Source: Bifidobacterium rousetti (lineage in GTDB: Bacteria; Actinomycetota; Actinomycetes; Actinomycetales; Bifidobacteriaceae). From it: a stretch of 64,000 nt of DNA. The stretch is from positions 124,001-188,000 of the forward strand of contig NZ_PEBH01000001.1 of NCBI RefSeq assembly GCF_008698235.1. Reading direction: 5' to 3'. Position numbers and translations under genes: made by a program. Below, one piece after another: positions 1-7,517 of this stretch (position 1 is its first letter; every line of letters begins with the position of its first letter). The notes under the pieces were generated by a model, which ran no database searches, was not told where the DNA came from, and saw only the letters and a program-made list of their open reading frames with translations.

Positions 1-1
1 C

Positions 2-2878
2 ACCGTAGGCCGCCTCTGGACCCAATCCCACCCCGAATCCCAGCTCCACAAAACATGGGAATACTACATCCTGCCTCCCTCTGACGAGGGAGGTGTCAGC
101 GAAGCTGACGGAGGGAGAGACACACTCAAGATCTCCACCCCCGAGGACCTCACCGTCTGCGACCCCGCCTGCGGCTCCGGCCACATGCTCACCTACGCAT
201 TCGACCTGCTCTACGACATCTACGACGAGGCCGGCTACTCCGCCAACGAGATCCCTGGCTTGATTCTCAAGCACAACCTGTTCGGCATGGAGATCGACGA
301 ACGCGCCGCCAACCTCGCCGCCTTCGCCCTGACGATGAAGGCGCGCGGCCGCTACCGCCGCTTCTTCCGCAAGCAGGTGCAGCCGAATATCCAGCGCATC
401 ACGCCCGAATACTTCACCGACGCGGAAGTGCAGGAGCTCAACGACCTCTACAACGTGACCCTCGACGCCGACACCTGGAACACCTACCAGCATGCCGACG
501 TCTACGGTTCCCTCATCCAACCCCCAACCGACCTCGCCGCTATTTCGGCCCCCTCTGACGAGGGGGCTCCCGGCGGAGCCGGGTGGGGGAGAGACAGCGG
601 AGAGACCACCCTCTTCTCCGACACCCTCACCGACCGAGCTCGCACCGTCCTCACCCAAACCACTTACCTAGCCCGCAAGTATGCCGCAGTCGTAGCCAAC
701 CCGCCCTACATGGGTTCCAGCAACATGGGCACTTTGCTCAAGCAGTACGTGCAGTACCACTACAAGGACGGCAAGTCTGACCTGTTCGCAGCATTCATCC
801 TGCGCAACCTGCAATTCATCAAGCCGAACGCACTGCTCGGCATGATCACCATGCAGAGCTGGATGTTCCTCTCCTCGTTCGAGGAACTACGCAGGGGATT
901 GCTCGCAAAGCAATCCATCGAAACGATGGCACATCTCGGGGCCGGCGCATTCGACAGCATTGGCGGCGAAGTCGTCTCTACCACGGCATTCACCATTCGC
1001 AATGGTGTTTCTGATGGCAAGGGCACGTACCTGCGCTTGGTGTACGTGCATGGAGATGAAGACCAAGCGCGTACCTGTGCCGGTGTCGTCAAGGGGGCGA
1101 ATAACGGTCTGCTTTTCACTGTTAACCAGCATGATTTTGCACAGATTCCTGAATCTCCATTAGCTTATTGGTTGTCGAAATCAATGAGAGATGCTTTTGG
1201 ATATGGGACTCGTCTTGTAAATTATGTGAAGCCACGACAGGGATTGGCAACCGCTGATAATCCGAGATTCTTACGTGAATGGTGGGAAGTTAGCCAATCA
1301 CGTAATTTATTCGGTTGCTTGTCGGGCAAAGAATCTGTTGTGAGTCGCAAACGGTGGTTCTCCTACAACAAGGGTGGTGAATTTCGGAAGTGGTACGGGA
1401 ATCGTGAATATGTTGTCAATTGGGAGAACGACGGCTCTGAAATTAGATTTTTTGGTACCGGGAATGGCGGGAAACCGCGTTCGAGAGCGCAAAATACCGA
1501 ATCATATTTTTTGCCGTCTGTTTCGTGGTCTACGGTAACTTCCGGAGATCCTTCGTTTCGTTTTGATGGAGCTGGATTCATATGTGATCAGACTAGTGGC
1601 TTCCTCTCCTATTCAGAGAGTGGTAATCCGGATGTGCTTTTGTCTATCATGAATAGTTCTTTTGCTGTTCAGATATTGAATATACTGGGATCGTCTACAC
1701 ACTATATGCAGGGACCAGTTGGCTATACTCCTATCTGTGATCAAGTTGATTGTTCAGAAGTTGATGCTTTAGTCGAGATTTCTCGTCATGATTGGGACTC
1801 CTGCGAAACTTCGTGGGATTTCAAGAACTTGAATGTGTTGAATGGTCTCTCCCTCAGTCAGCCGCAGGCTGACAGCTCCCTCGTCAGAGGGAGCCGAGAT
1901 GTTGTGCTGGCTGAGTCGATTCCCACCTACATCGCCCGCTGCAAGCAGATCGCCGAAGAGCAGCGCCAGCGCGAGATCAGGAACAACGAGCTGGTGGCGG
2001 ATGCCTACGGTGTGCGCGACGAGGTGCCGTGCGATGTGCCGATCGAACGCGTCTCGCTGAAGCGCAATCCGGCGTTCGCCTATCCGAAGGCTACGTCTGC
2101 CGAACGTGACGCGAAAATGGCTGAGGACGTCGTCAAGGAGATCATCTCCTACGCGGTCGGCTGCATGTTCGGACGGTATTCGCTCGACAAGCCGGGTCTC
2201 ATCCTTGCCTCGCAGGGCGAAACCATCGACGACTATCACGCGCAGATCCCGAGCCCCTCGTTCGAGCCGGATGCGGACAACGTCATCCCCGTCACCGACG
2301 AGGAATGGTTCGAGGACGACCTCGTCGCACGCTTCCGCACGTTCCTCGCCGTGGCTCTCGACGAACAACATGTGAACGAGAACGTCGCCTACATTGAACA
2401 GGTACTTGGCAAGCCCCTGCGCAAGTACTTCGCCGATGACTTCTACGACGACCATGTGCGGATGTACAAGAACCGGCCGATCTACTGGATGTACTCCAGC
2501 CGCACCGACAAGAAGGCCACGTTCAAGGCGCTCGTCTACTTGCACCGGTACACGCCCGCCACCACGAACACCGTGCTGAAATACCTGCGCGAGTTCACCG
2601 GCAAGCTCAACGCCCAGTCCGAAGCCCTGCTCGCATCCTCCAAGGCGTCCGAGGTCCGCAAGGGCGAGAAGCTGCGCACCGCCATCAAGGAGTGCACCGA
2701 CTACGAGCGCGACATCCTCTACCCGCTCGCCACCCGCAACCTCCCCATCGACCTCGATGACGGAGTGCTGGTCAACTACCTGCGTATGGGCCAATCCCTC
2801 CGCACCATCAAACCCATCGAAGCCAAACGCAAAACCGTCCAATCCTGGACCTGGCCCGTCAACCCGCTGGAGGCGTGA
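2..2878 (+). CDS. pglX: BREX type 1 adenine-specific DNA methyltransferase PglX, 5' end outside window
   Basis: PglX is the N6-adenine methyltransferase that marks host DNA in BREX phage defence. The frame is open from base 2, so the start codon lies upstream of the window; 958 residues are visible. SAM-binding motif I (DPACGSGHM) is at 161-187 and catalytic motif IV (NPPY) at 698-709. An internal ATG at 185 would cut motif I away and is therefore not the start. The middle (about 1090-1850), where the target-recognition domain is expected, is clearly AT-richer than both ends, which suggests exchange of the specificity region. Three copies of one palindromic element are translated in frame (74-120, 548-595, 1846-1893). 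The gene is followed by an accessory block and then pglZ and brxL. BREX assignment is confident; intact function cannot be judged without the 5' end. Confidence 0.93.
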   Translation, partial: TVGRLWTQSHPESQLHKTWEYYILPPSDEGGVSEADGGRDTLKISTPEDLTVCDPACGSGHMLTYAFDLLYDIYDEAGYSANEIPGLILKHNLFGMEIDERAANLAAFALTMKARGRYRRFFRKQVQPNIQRITPEYFTDAEVQELNDLYNVTLDADTWNTYQHADVYGSLIQPPTDLAAISAPSDEGAPGGAGWGRDSGETTLFSDTLTDRARTVLTQTTYLARKYAAVVANPPYMGSSNMGTLLKQYVQYHYKDGKSDLFAAFILRNLQFIKPNALLGMITMQSWMFLSSFEELRRGLLAKQSIETMAHLGAGAFDSIGGEVVSTTAFTIRNGVSDGKGTYLRLVYVHGDEDQARTCAGVVKGANNGLLFTVNQHDFAQIPESPLAYWLSKSMRDAFGYGTRLVNYVKPRQGLATADNPRFLREWWEVSQSRNLFGCLSGKESVVSRKRWFSYNKGGEFRKWYGNREYVVNWENDGSEIRFFGTGNGGKPRSRAQNTESYFLPSVSWSTVTSGDPSFRFDGAGFICDQTSGFLSYSESGNPDVLLSIMNSSFAVQILNILGSSTHYMQGPVGYTPICDQVDCSEVDALVEISRHDWDSCETSWDFKNLNVLNGLSLSQPQADSSLVRGSRDVVLAESIPTYIARCKQIAEEQRQREIRNNELVADAYGVRDEVPCDVPIERVSLKRNPAFAYPKATSAERDAKMAEDVVKEIISYAVGCMFGRYSLDKPGLILASQGETIDDYHAQIPSPSFEPDADNVIPVTDEEWFEDDLVARFRTFLAVALDEQHVNENVAYIEQVLGKPLRKYFADDFYDDHVRMYKNRPIYWMYSSRTDKKATFKALVYLHRYTPATTNTVLKYLREFTGKLNAQSEALLASSKASEVRKGEKLRTAIKECTDYERDILYPLATRNLPIDLDDGVLVNYLRMGQSLRTIKPIEAKRKTVQSWTWPVNPLEA
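74..120 (+). repeat. Palindromic element, copy A, inside pglX
   Basis: Two adjacent hairpins: CCTCCCTC/GAGGGAGG arms with loop TGAC (74-93), then GTCAGC/GCTGAC (95-109), ending in GGAGGGAGAGA. It is translated without a stop just upstream of methyltransferase motif I. It shares its layout and most bases with the copies at 548 and 1846. Confidence 0.8.
548..595 (+). repeat. Palindromic element, copy B, inside pglX
   Basis: Hairpin GCCCCCTC/GAGGGGGC with the same TGAC loop (548-567), then CCCGGC/GCCGGG (569-583), ending in GGGGGAGAGACA. Second-hairpin bases differ from copy A, but base pairing is kept. It is in frame, upstream of motif IV. Confidence 0.8.
1846..1893 (-). repeat. Palindromic element, copy C, inverted, inside pglX
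   Basis: Read on the minus strand this gives GCTCCCTC-TGAC-GAGGGAGC, then GTCAGCC/GGCTGAC, then TGAGGGAGAGA: the same element as copy A in the opposite orientation. It sits at the junction between the AT-rich middle of pglX and its GC-rich C-terminal part, and is still translated in frame. Confidence 0.8.
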
Positions 2879-2882
2879 TCTA

Positions 2883-3548
2883 ATGGGGATGATGTACATG
2901 TCGGCTGACGATACTCTGATGTGGACTGATGCAGCTCAAGCCATCTCGGCTATGGTGGGGGCAGGTTTTACTTTAATTGCATTATGTTTTACGGCCTGTC
3001 AAATCCGTCAGGCATCTGTTCAGATACGTGAGTCGTCTGAACAGGCAAAAAGAGAAAGTGAGGACAGAAACCGTCCCTATATCTCCATGGATGTAATTCC
3101 CAGCATTGGTGGAATCGGTGTTTGGGATTTGAAGTTGAAAAATACCGGAGGCACTGCAGCAAGATCAATAACTATTGAACTTGTGGATCAACAATTCGTT
3201 ATATCTAGTGATGATCATCATGTTTCTGACCATCTTCGATGGTTTATGGAAACTCCATTTGACCTTATGCCGGAATCCAGCAAACGTGTGTATTGGATCA
3301 TTACAGATGGGAAAGGTGATGTTATAGATGGCGCTCCATTACGAGGGAAGATAAGGGTCCATTATTCTTGGTTGAGAGAAGAGGATGAGCTGGATTTTTA
3401 CGACTTTCTTGCGTATGATTGCTTGAAAGCACCTATTCCTGTTCCTGGCACAGGAATGACCCGCTCTGGCGGGAAGAATCCAGAGTTGAAAAACATTGAG
3501 CATGCAATACGTGGTATTTCTCGGCAGATAGGAGAAATAGCAAGATAA
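2883..3548 (+). CDS. Uncharacterised one-helix membrane protein in the BREX accessory block
   Basis: The family is not recognised. The ATG at 2883 has a GGAGG about 9 bases upstream inside the end of pglX, giving 221 residues. The N-terminus holds one clear membrane helix (about residues 15-36), followed by a polar, charged stretch likely to be a short coiled coil, then a beta-rich region with alternating hydrophobic residues. The layout (helix, coiled coil, beta domain beginning RPYISMDV) resembles many small uncharacterised bacterial membrane proteins. Base composition is much AT-richer than pglX's ends, so it was probably acquired separately. It starts only 4 bases after pglX stops and 14 bases precede the next gene, so co-transcription is likely. 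Function unknown. Confidence 0.7.
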   Translation: MGMMYMSADDTLMWTDAAQAISAMVGAGFTLIALCFTACQIRQASVQIRESSEQAKRESEDRNRPYISMDVIPSIGGIGVWDLKLKNTGGTAARSITIELVDQQFVISSDDHHVSDHLRWFMETPFDLMPESSKRVYWIITDGKGDVIDGAPLRGKIRVHYSWLREEDELDFYDFLAYDCLKAPIPVPGTGMTRSGGKNPELKNIEHAIRGISRQIGEIAR

Positions 3549-3562
3549 TATATCGGATATAA

Positions 3563-4261
3563 GTGAGTGTTCTGGATATGAAAGATGTTACGAGGAATGA
3601 AGCGTTCTATCAGGACGTGGTAGCTTATCGACTATTGTTGCGTTCGCATAGTCTGCGGACCTCGAAAGCGTTCCGACAGTTCCGGGTGGCTGGTTCTGTT
3701 GCGGATACTGTCATTGTTAACGGGCATGGAACGGTGTATGAGATCAAATCCGATCTCGATACGTTCGATCGGCTTGAAGGCCAATTGCGGGACTATTTCA
3801 CCGTGTTCTCTTATGTGAACGTGGTGATTCCCGAAGAGAAACTGGCTTGTCTGCGTGAGCGTCTTGATGCCATGCCTGAATTTGGCGCGCATGTCGGAAT
3901 TTACGTCATGACCCGCCGCAATGCGCTCAGATGTGCGTTGAAGCCAAGCGAGTACAACGACGATCTAAGCAAGATCGAGCTTCTGAAGGTACTGCGCAAA
4001 CCGGAGTATACGAAGATTCTGCAAACCGAGTTCGGCACCGTGCCTGATGTTCCGTCGGCTATGTTCTATAGGGCATGCCGCGAGATGTTCTTCGACATCC
4101 CTGTGTTGAAAGCGCAAGCCTTGGTCATGCGTACAATCAAACAGCGTAATATTTGGACGCGCGAAGATTTGGAGCAGTTTCCAGAAGAACGACGGCTATC
4201 CCTGTACTTTGCCTACAATAGAATGAAGAACGTGCCAGAAGCAGAGCTTCTCCATTTGTAG
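3563..4261 (+). CDS. sce7726 family protein, predicted nuclease-like fold
   Basis: A 232-residue protein that I recognise as the sce7726 family, which usually sits beside an sce7725 gene, as here. Directly visible is a D48...E60-x-K62 arrangement (VADTVIV, then VYEIKSD) followed by Q74, the spacing typical of PD-(D/E)xK nuclease folds. Nuclease activity is my inference and is not established for the family as far as I know. The start is taken as GTG 3563; ATG 3578 is an alternative, and neither has a strong ribosome-binding site. It lies 14 bases after the membrane-protein gene and 25 before the sce7725 gene, so the block probably forms one transcript. Confidence 0.75.
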   Translation: MSVLDMKDVTRNEAFYQDVVAYRLLLRSHSLRTSKAFRQFRVAGSVADTVIVNGHGTVYEIKSDLDTFDRLEGQLRDYFTVFSYVNVVIPEEKLACLRERLDAMPEFGAHVGIYVMTRRNALRCALKPSEYNDDLSKIELLKVLRKPEYTKILQTEFGTVPDVPSAMFYRACREMFFDIPVLKAQALVMRTIKQRNIWTREDLEQFPEERRLSLYFAYNRMKNVPEAELLHL

Positions 4262-4286
4262 GGTTGCCGTAACAAGGGGGTTGATA

Positions 4287-5276
4287 ATGGTCTACTACCC
4301 GTATCTTAGGGCGCGTCAGTATGAGCTGCTCGCGCTCCGGGAACTATTGGCGGCAGGGAAACTAACCTCGCAAGTAGTGCCCATCATCGAGCCAATACGC
4401 GATATGCCACAACTTCGGCAGGTTCTGCATGCTTTTCGTAGCCGGGAGGGTGAGTCCCTTGGTGTCGTTTTGAACCCGGATGTGGGAGACTTGGCTGTAG
4501 CCACTGATCTTGACAGTCGACTGGACATATACGGTTCCAATGAGTCAATTCCGTTGACTGGGGAATTGGGAATTGTTTTCCCTGCTGTGCTATTAAATAA
4601 CGATGCTGTAGAAGTTGCGCAGCATGTCAAGGAGTCTGGTTCCGATTTACTGAGAGACAGTGGTATTGTTTTCGTGTCTGAAAATGATCGCGGTCGTATC
4701 AAAGAACTACGCAATTTCGATTTCCATGCTGTCGCGGCATCGGACAGCAAACGTCTTGCCCGTGACTTGGAGCGTAATGGAATTGTCGCGAAGAGAATCT
4801 TGTTCTCAGACCCGTTCATTAAACGTGACAACAATGCTGCATATGGAGAGGAGGATTGTCAGGACGAGTTCTTCTCAGATGACCATATGTGGTATGACGA
4901 TGAGTATGAAGGATTCGGTGATTATTCAATTGTTGGCGATAACTATGACGAACATGGAGGAATGCCTAAAGCGGTTGCGCTCCATATCGTGTACTTCGAC
5001 GATAAATGGGATCTTCGCATTCACCACTTCGTGTCCGATGTCAGTGACGATGCTCATGAGACACCGGAGAAATTCGTGCAGACGGCGCGAATGCTGGATG
5101 TGTGGCACGATTGTCGCAACGGGATGAAACAGGAACACCTGACGATAGGTCTGCAGAAGCTCATCGGTCATGCGAAGACTAATACATATCCGGGATTGCC
5201 GACCATCAAGAAACTCTGCATCATGCATCATCTTGAGCTCATGGGATGGTTCCTCTCTGAAAGGCCGGACCGATGA
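4287..5276 (+). CDS. sce7725 / beta-protein-like family protein
   Basis: A 329-residue protein beginning MVYYPYLRARQYELLALREL, the hallmark start of the sce7725 family and similar to the phage 'beta protein' family. ATG 4287 is chosen because AAGGGGG sits 6 bases upstream; a TTG at 4281 is in frame but less likely. The biochemical role of this family is unknown. The pairing with the preceding sce7726 gene is characteristic. Its stop overlaps the start of the next gene by 4 bases (ATGA), implying translational coupling. Residues about 190-220 are strongly acidic and aromatic. Confidence 0.75.
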   Translation: MVYYPYLRARQYELLALRELLAAGKLTSQVVPIIEPIRDMPQLRQVLHAFRSREGESLGVVLNPDVGDLAVATDLDSRLDIYGSNESIPLTGELGIVFPAVLLNNDAVEVAQHVKESGSDLLRDSGIVFVSENDRGRIKELRNFDFHAVAASDSKRLARDLERNGIVAKRILFSDPFIKRDNNAAYGEEDCQDEFFSDDHMWYDDEYEGFGDYSIVGDNYDEHGGMPKAVALHIVYFDDKWDLRIHHFVSDVSDDAHETPEKFVQTARMLDVWHDCRNGMKQEHLTIGLQKLIGHAKTNTYPGLPTIKKLCIMHHLELMGWFLSERPDR

Positions 5277-6361
5277 CAAACTGTTGCGTGAATTGTTTCC
5301 GAGACCATGTGTTGCGTAGTATGGTGCAGGGACTAGGCGTACAAGGTGATTGTGATTATTGTGGGAGTGAAGGCGTCGCTACATATGCGTTCGGCGCATG
5401 TGCTGATCTTCAGTACTCATTGCTGACAATCATTGGGCTCTACGAATCGTGTGGCACTCAGACCAAAGCGGATGTATATACGTTAGCTCACGAGCTATCG
5501 AGCAGATGGCGGTTATTCGCTATCGCAGAAGAAACTGCACAAGAGTTGTTGGATACAATGTATGCGGAATCCCCCAAGGGAGTGTTCGATGGTTATGCGA
5601 TGGACTCCCTTCTTCAAGGCATGGTTCGATTAAGTGATGATGGACGCGTAGGTGAGCATGATTGGGATAAATTTGCCGACCATCTGAAATATCATAATCG
5701 ATTCTTTGTCTCTTTCATCGATATTGATGAATTGGCACGTCTGATTAGCTATACGCGAGATACATGTGGACAAGGCACGGTGCTGACACGTGCGAGGATC
5801 GCCAAGGATATGAAAGGCTATGCTGCGGGGGCTGAAATGGGGGCTCCGCCGCAAGGGGTTGCTGGTAACGGGCGCATCAATCCGGTGGGAATCAGTGAGT
5901 TGTATACGACTCTGGGCAACGATGATGAGGCGGATGACACGGCTTTACACGAGATCCGTGCAGGAATGCATGATTATGTGACGTTTGGAAAGTTCTCACT
6001 TAAACGGGACATTACGATTGCAGACCTATCGAAGCTCTCAGAAATCAGTCCATTTGATATCGACAGCGGTGATTTACCCATGTTTGCGGCGAATCTTGAT
6101 ATTCTACGCGGCATGACCCGGGAGATTTCCAAGCCAATGCGCAGAGGGGACAATCCTCTTGAATACATTCCGTCGCAATATATTGCTGAGCTTATCAAGA
6201 GTTTGGGTGAAAAGCAGGGTGGGCCATACGATGGGGTGAAGTATGCCAGCACGCTAAGAAGTGGTGGCATGAATCTTTGCTTGTTTGATCCGGGGGCCTA
6301 TGAATGTGATAAAACTTACACTAAACGAGTTAGCGAAGTGACATATTCAATTGTGCGCTAA
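5273..6361 (+). CDS. HEPN/RES N-terminal and RES domain protein, predicted NAD+ phosphorylase toxin
   Basis: A 362-residue protein. The N-terminus has a zinc-ribbon pattern (C5/C8 and C27/C30) followed by a helical region, as in the HEPN/RES N-terminal domain family. From about residue 199 it matches the RES domain: GRINPVGISELYTTL, then TALHEIR, then YIPSQYIAELI, then a GGMNLCLFD ending. The Arg, Tyr, Glu and Ser positions expected for RES NAD+-degrading enzymes are visible. RES proteins such as MbcT and ParT act as toxins by destroying NAD+; that this one is an abortive-infection effector is inference. It overlaps the sce7725 gene by 4 bases. No classical Xre/DUF2384 antitoxin gene is adjacent. 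Confidence 0.75.
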   Translation: MTNCCVNCFRDHVLRSMVQGLGVQGDCDYCGSEGVATYAFGACADLQYSLLTIIGLYESCGTQTKADVYTLAHELSSRWRLFAIAEETAQELLDTMYAESPKGVFDGYAMDSLLQGMVRLSDDGRVGEHDWDKFADHLKYHNRFFVSFIDIDELARLISYTRDTCGQGTVLTRARIAKDMKGYAAGAEMGAPPQGVAGNGRINPVGISELYTTLGNDDEADDTALHEIRAGMHDYVTFGKFSLKRDITIADLSKLSEISPFDIDSGDLPMFAANLDILRGMTREISKPMRRGDNPLEYIPSQYIAELIKSLGEKQGGPYDGVKYASTLRSGGMNLCLFDPGAYECDKTYTKRVSEVTYSIVR

Positions 6362-6505
6362 ATGATACTGAGAGCTATAAATGTTTGTAAAGTATGTCTC
6401 CCTAAATTCCTAGGTATGCAGGTCATTCCGTCGGGCAGGAACGTTGAGCAAGCGATGGATGAAATTGAGAAGGGAGTGATGACGCTGCGGGAATTTGCAC
6501 CGTAG
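6362..6505 (+). CDS. Small ORF directly after the RES gene
   Basis: A 47-codon frame whose ATG immediately follows the RES stop codon with no gap. The second half (VEQAMDEIEKGVMTLREFAP) looks like real protein, helical and acidic, and could be the C-terminal remnant of a lost gene or a small partner of the RES protein. No ribosome-binding site is obvious. No family recognised. Confidence 0.3.
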   Translation: MILRAINVCKVCLPKFLGMQVIPSGRNVEQAMDEIEKGVMTLREFAP

Positions 6506-6541
6506 TTGCTTTCCGTCTTGGGTGTGATTTTAGTGAGAAAG

Positions 6542-6634
6542 TGCCGGATACTGCCGGATACTGCCGGATACTGTGTTTGGCCTGCCAGATACTGCTGGAA
6601 AGTGCCGGATACTGCCGGAAAGTGCCGGATACCG
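6542..6634 (+). repeat. Tandem decamer array, consensus TGCCGGATAC
   Basis: About nine 10-bp units, some exact and some changed (TGCCAGATAC, TGCTGGAAAG, TGCCGGAAAG), lie in the gap between the RES cassette and mazE. The 10-bp period places each unit on nearly the same face of the helix, as in iterons or multi-site operators. Confidence 0.8.
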
Positions 6635-6663
6635 AATCCGGAGTGCGCGATGCTGCCGAATCG

Positions 6664-6706
6664 GTTCGCGATTAGTTCGCAGTTAGTTCGCGATTAGTTC
6701 GCGATT
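6664..6706 (+). repeat. Tandem 11-mer array, GTTCGCGATTA
   Basis: Four consecutive 11-bp units (GTTCGCGATTA, GTTCGCAGTTA, GTTCGCGATTA, GTTCGCGATTG), 85 bases before the mazE start. Together with the decamers it fills most of the 286-bp gap from 6506 to 6791, in which I see no other gene. Confidence 0.75.
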
Positions 6707-6791
6707 GGGCGCAGGGAGATCGACCCGATACGTCCTTGCCGATGACTCCGCGCAACAGTAGGATATACATTGTAGATACGGAAGGGTGGTG

Positions 6792-7049
6792 ATGGTCATG
6801 CAGACCGTGACGATTTCCCAGTGGGGGAACAGCTGCGCCATCAGATTGGACAAGACGCTGCTTGCCCAGTTGGGTGTGCAGAAAGGGGCGTTGCTGTCCC
6901 CGAAGGTGGAGAACGGCTCGTTGGTGCTCACCCCCGTGCGCAAAGAGGTCCGGTCCAGTGATCTGGACCGTCTGTTTGAGGGGTATCACGGTGAATATCA
7001 GGGTGAGGAACTCGACACCGGTGCTCCGGTGGGCGGGGAGATCATCTGA
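6792..7049 (+). CDS. mazE: MazE-type antitoxin, AbrB/SpoVT fold
   Basis: An 85-residue protein starting MVMQTVTISQWGNSCAIRLD, the beta-hairpin of the MazE/AbrB swapped-hairpin DNA-binding fold, with an acidic C-terminal tail of the kind that binds MazF. It should neutralise the toxin and repress its own promoter. ATG 6792 has GAAGGG 5 bases upstream; GTG 6786 and ATG 6798 are possible. The last base of its stop is the first base of the mazF ATG, so the two are tightly coupled. Its position inside a BREX operon, between the RES cassette and pglZ, is unusual. Confidence 0.85.
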   Translation: MVMQTVTISQWGNSCAIRLDKTLLAQLGVQKGALLSPKVENGSLVLTPVRKEVRSSDLDRLFEGYHGEYQGEELDTGAPVGGEII

Positions 7050-7426
7050 TGTTCCGCTATGGTGACATCGTTTACGTCAATCTGGACCCGTCGCTGGGGC
7101 ACGAGCAGAACAAGCGTCGGCCCGTGGTCGTCGTCGGCAACGACCGATTCAACAGCCGGTGCAATCTCACCTTCGTCACGCCCATCACCCACACCGATAA
7201 CGGGTACCCTCTGCACGTCAACGTCGGGCTCATCATGGGCGAGGAGAACGCGCTGATCAACGGTTACGCGGCCGTCGAACAGACCAAGTCGCTTGACCTG
7301 ACCGTGAGGGAACCGCAGAAGGTCGGGACCGCTCCGGACTCCGTCATGGAGGAGATCTCCGATCGGCTGCTGTCCTGCCTGCTGCGTGACGACCAGTCGG
7401 TGTTGTCGAGCGACTTGTTGTCATGA
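7049..7426 (+). CDS. mazF: MazF/PemK-family endoribonuclease toxin
   Basis: A 125-residue protein, full length for MazF/PemK. The N-terminus (FRYGDIVYVNLDPSLGHEQN, then KRRPVVVV) matches the family, including the loop and basic RP segment around the active site; TFVTPIT follows at about residue 47. It is expected to cleave mRNA at a short sequence when the antitoxin is degraded. It shares one base with mazE, and pglZ begins 91 bases downstream, so it could be transcribed with the BREX genes or from its own repeat-flanked promoter. Confidence 0.88.
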   Translation: MFRYGDIVYVNLDPSLGHEQNKRRPVVVVGNDRFNSRCNLTFVTPITHTDNGYPLHVNVGLIMGEENALINGYAAVEQTKSLDLTVREPQKVGTAPDSVMEEISDRLLSCLLRDDQSVLSSDLLS

Positions 7427-7517
7427 AGTCATGAATCCATACGGTGCGACTTGCACCATGCCTGACGTGAAAACGACACGGGATCAACCAACGTGGGAAG
7501 ATCAGAAGGGAACTCAT

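Noticed and set aside
185..2878. pglX starting at the ATG at 185
   Set aside because: Methyltransferase motif I (161-187) and further in-frame coding lie before this ATG, so the gene begins outside the window.
6506..6697. Short coding frame across the decamer array
   Set aside because: It only translates the tandem repeat and has no ribosome-binding site or protein-like composition.
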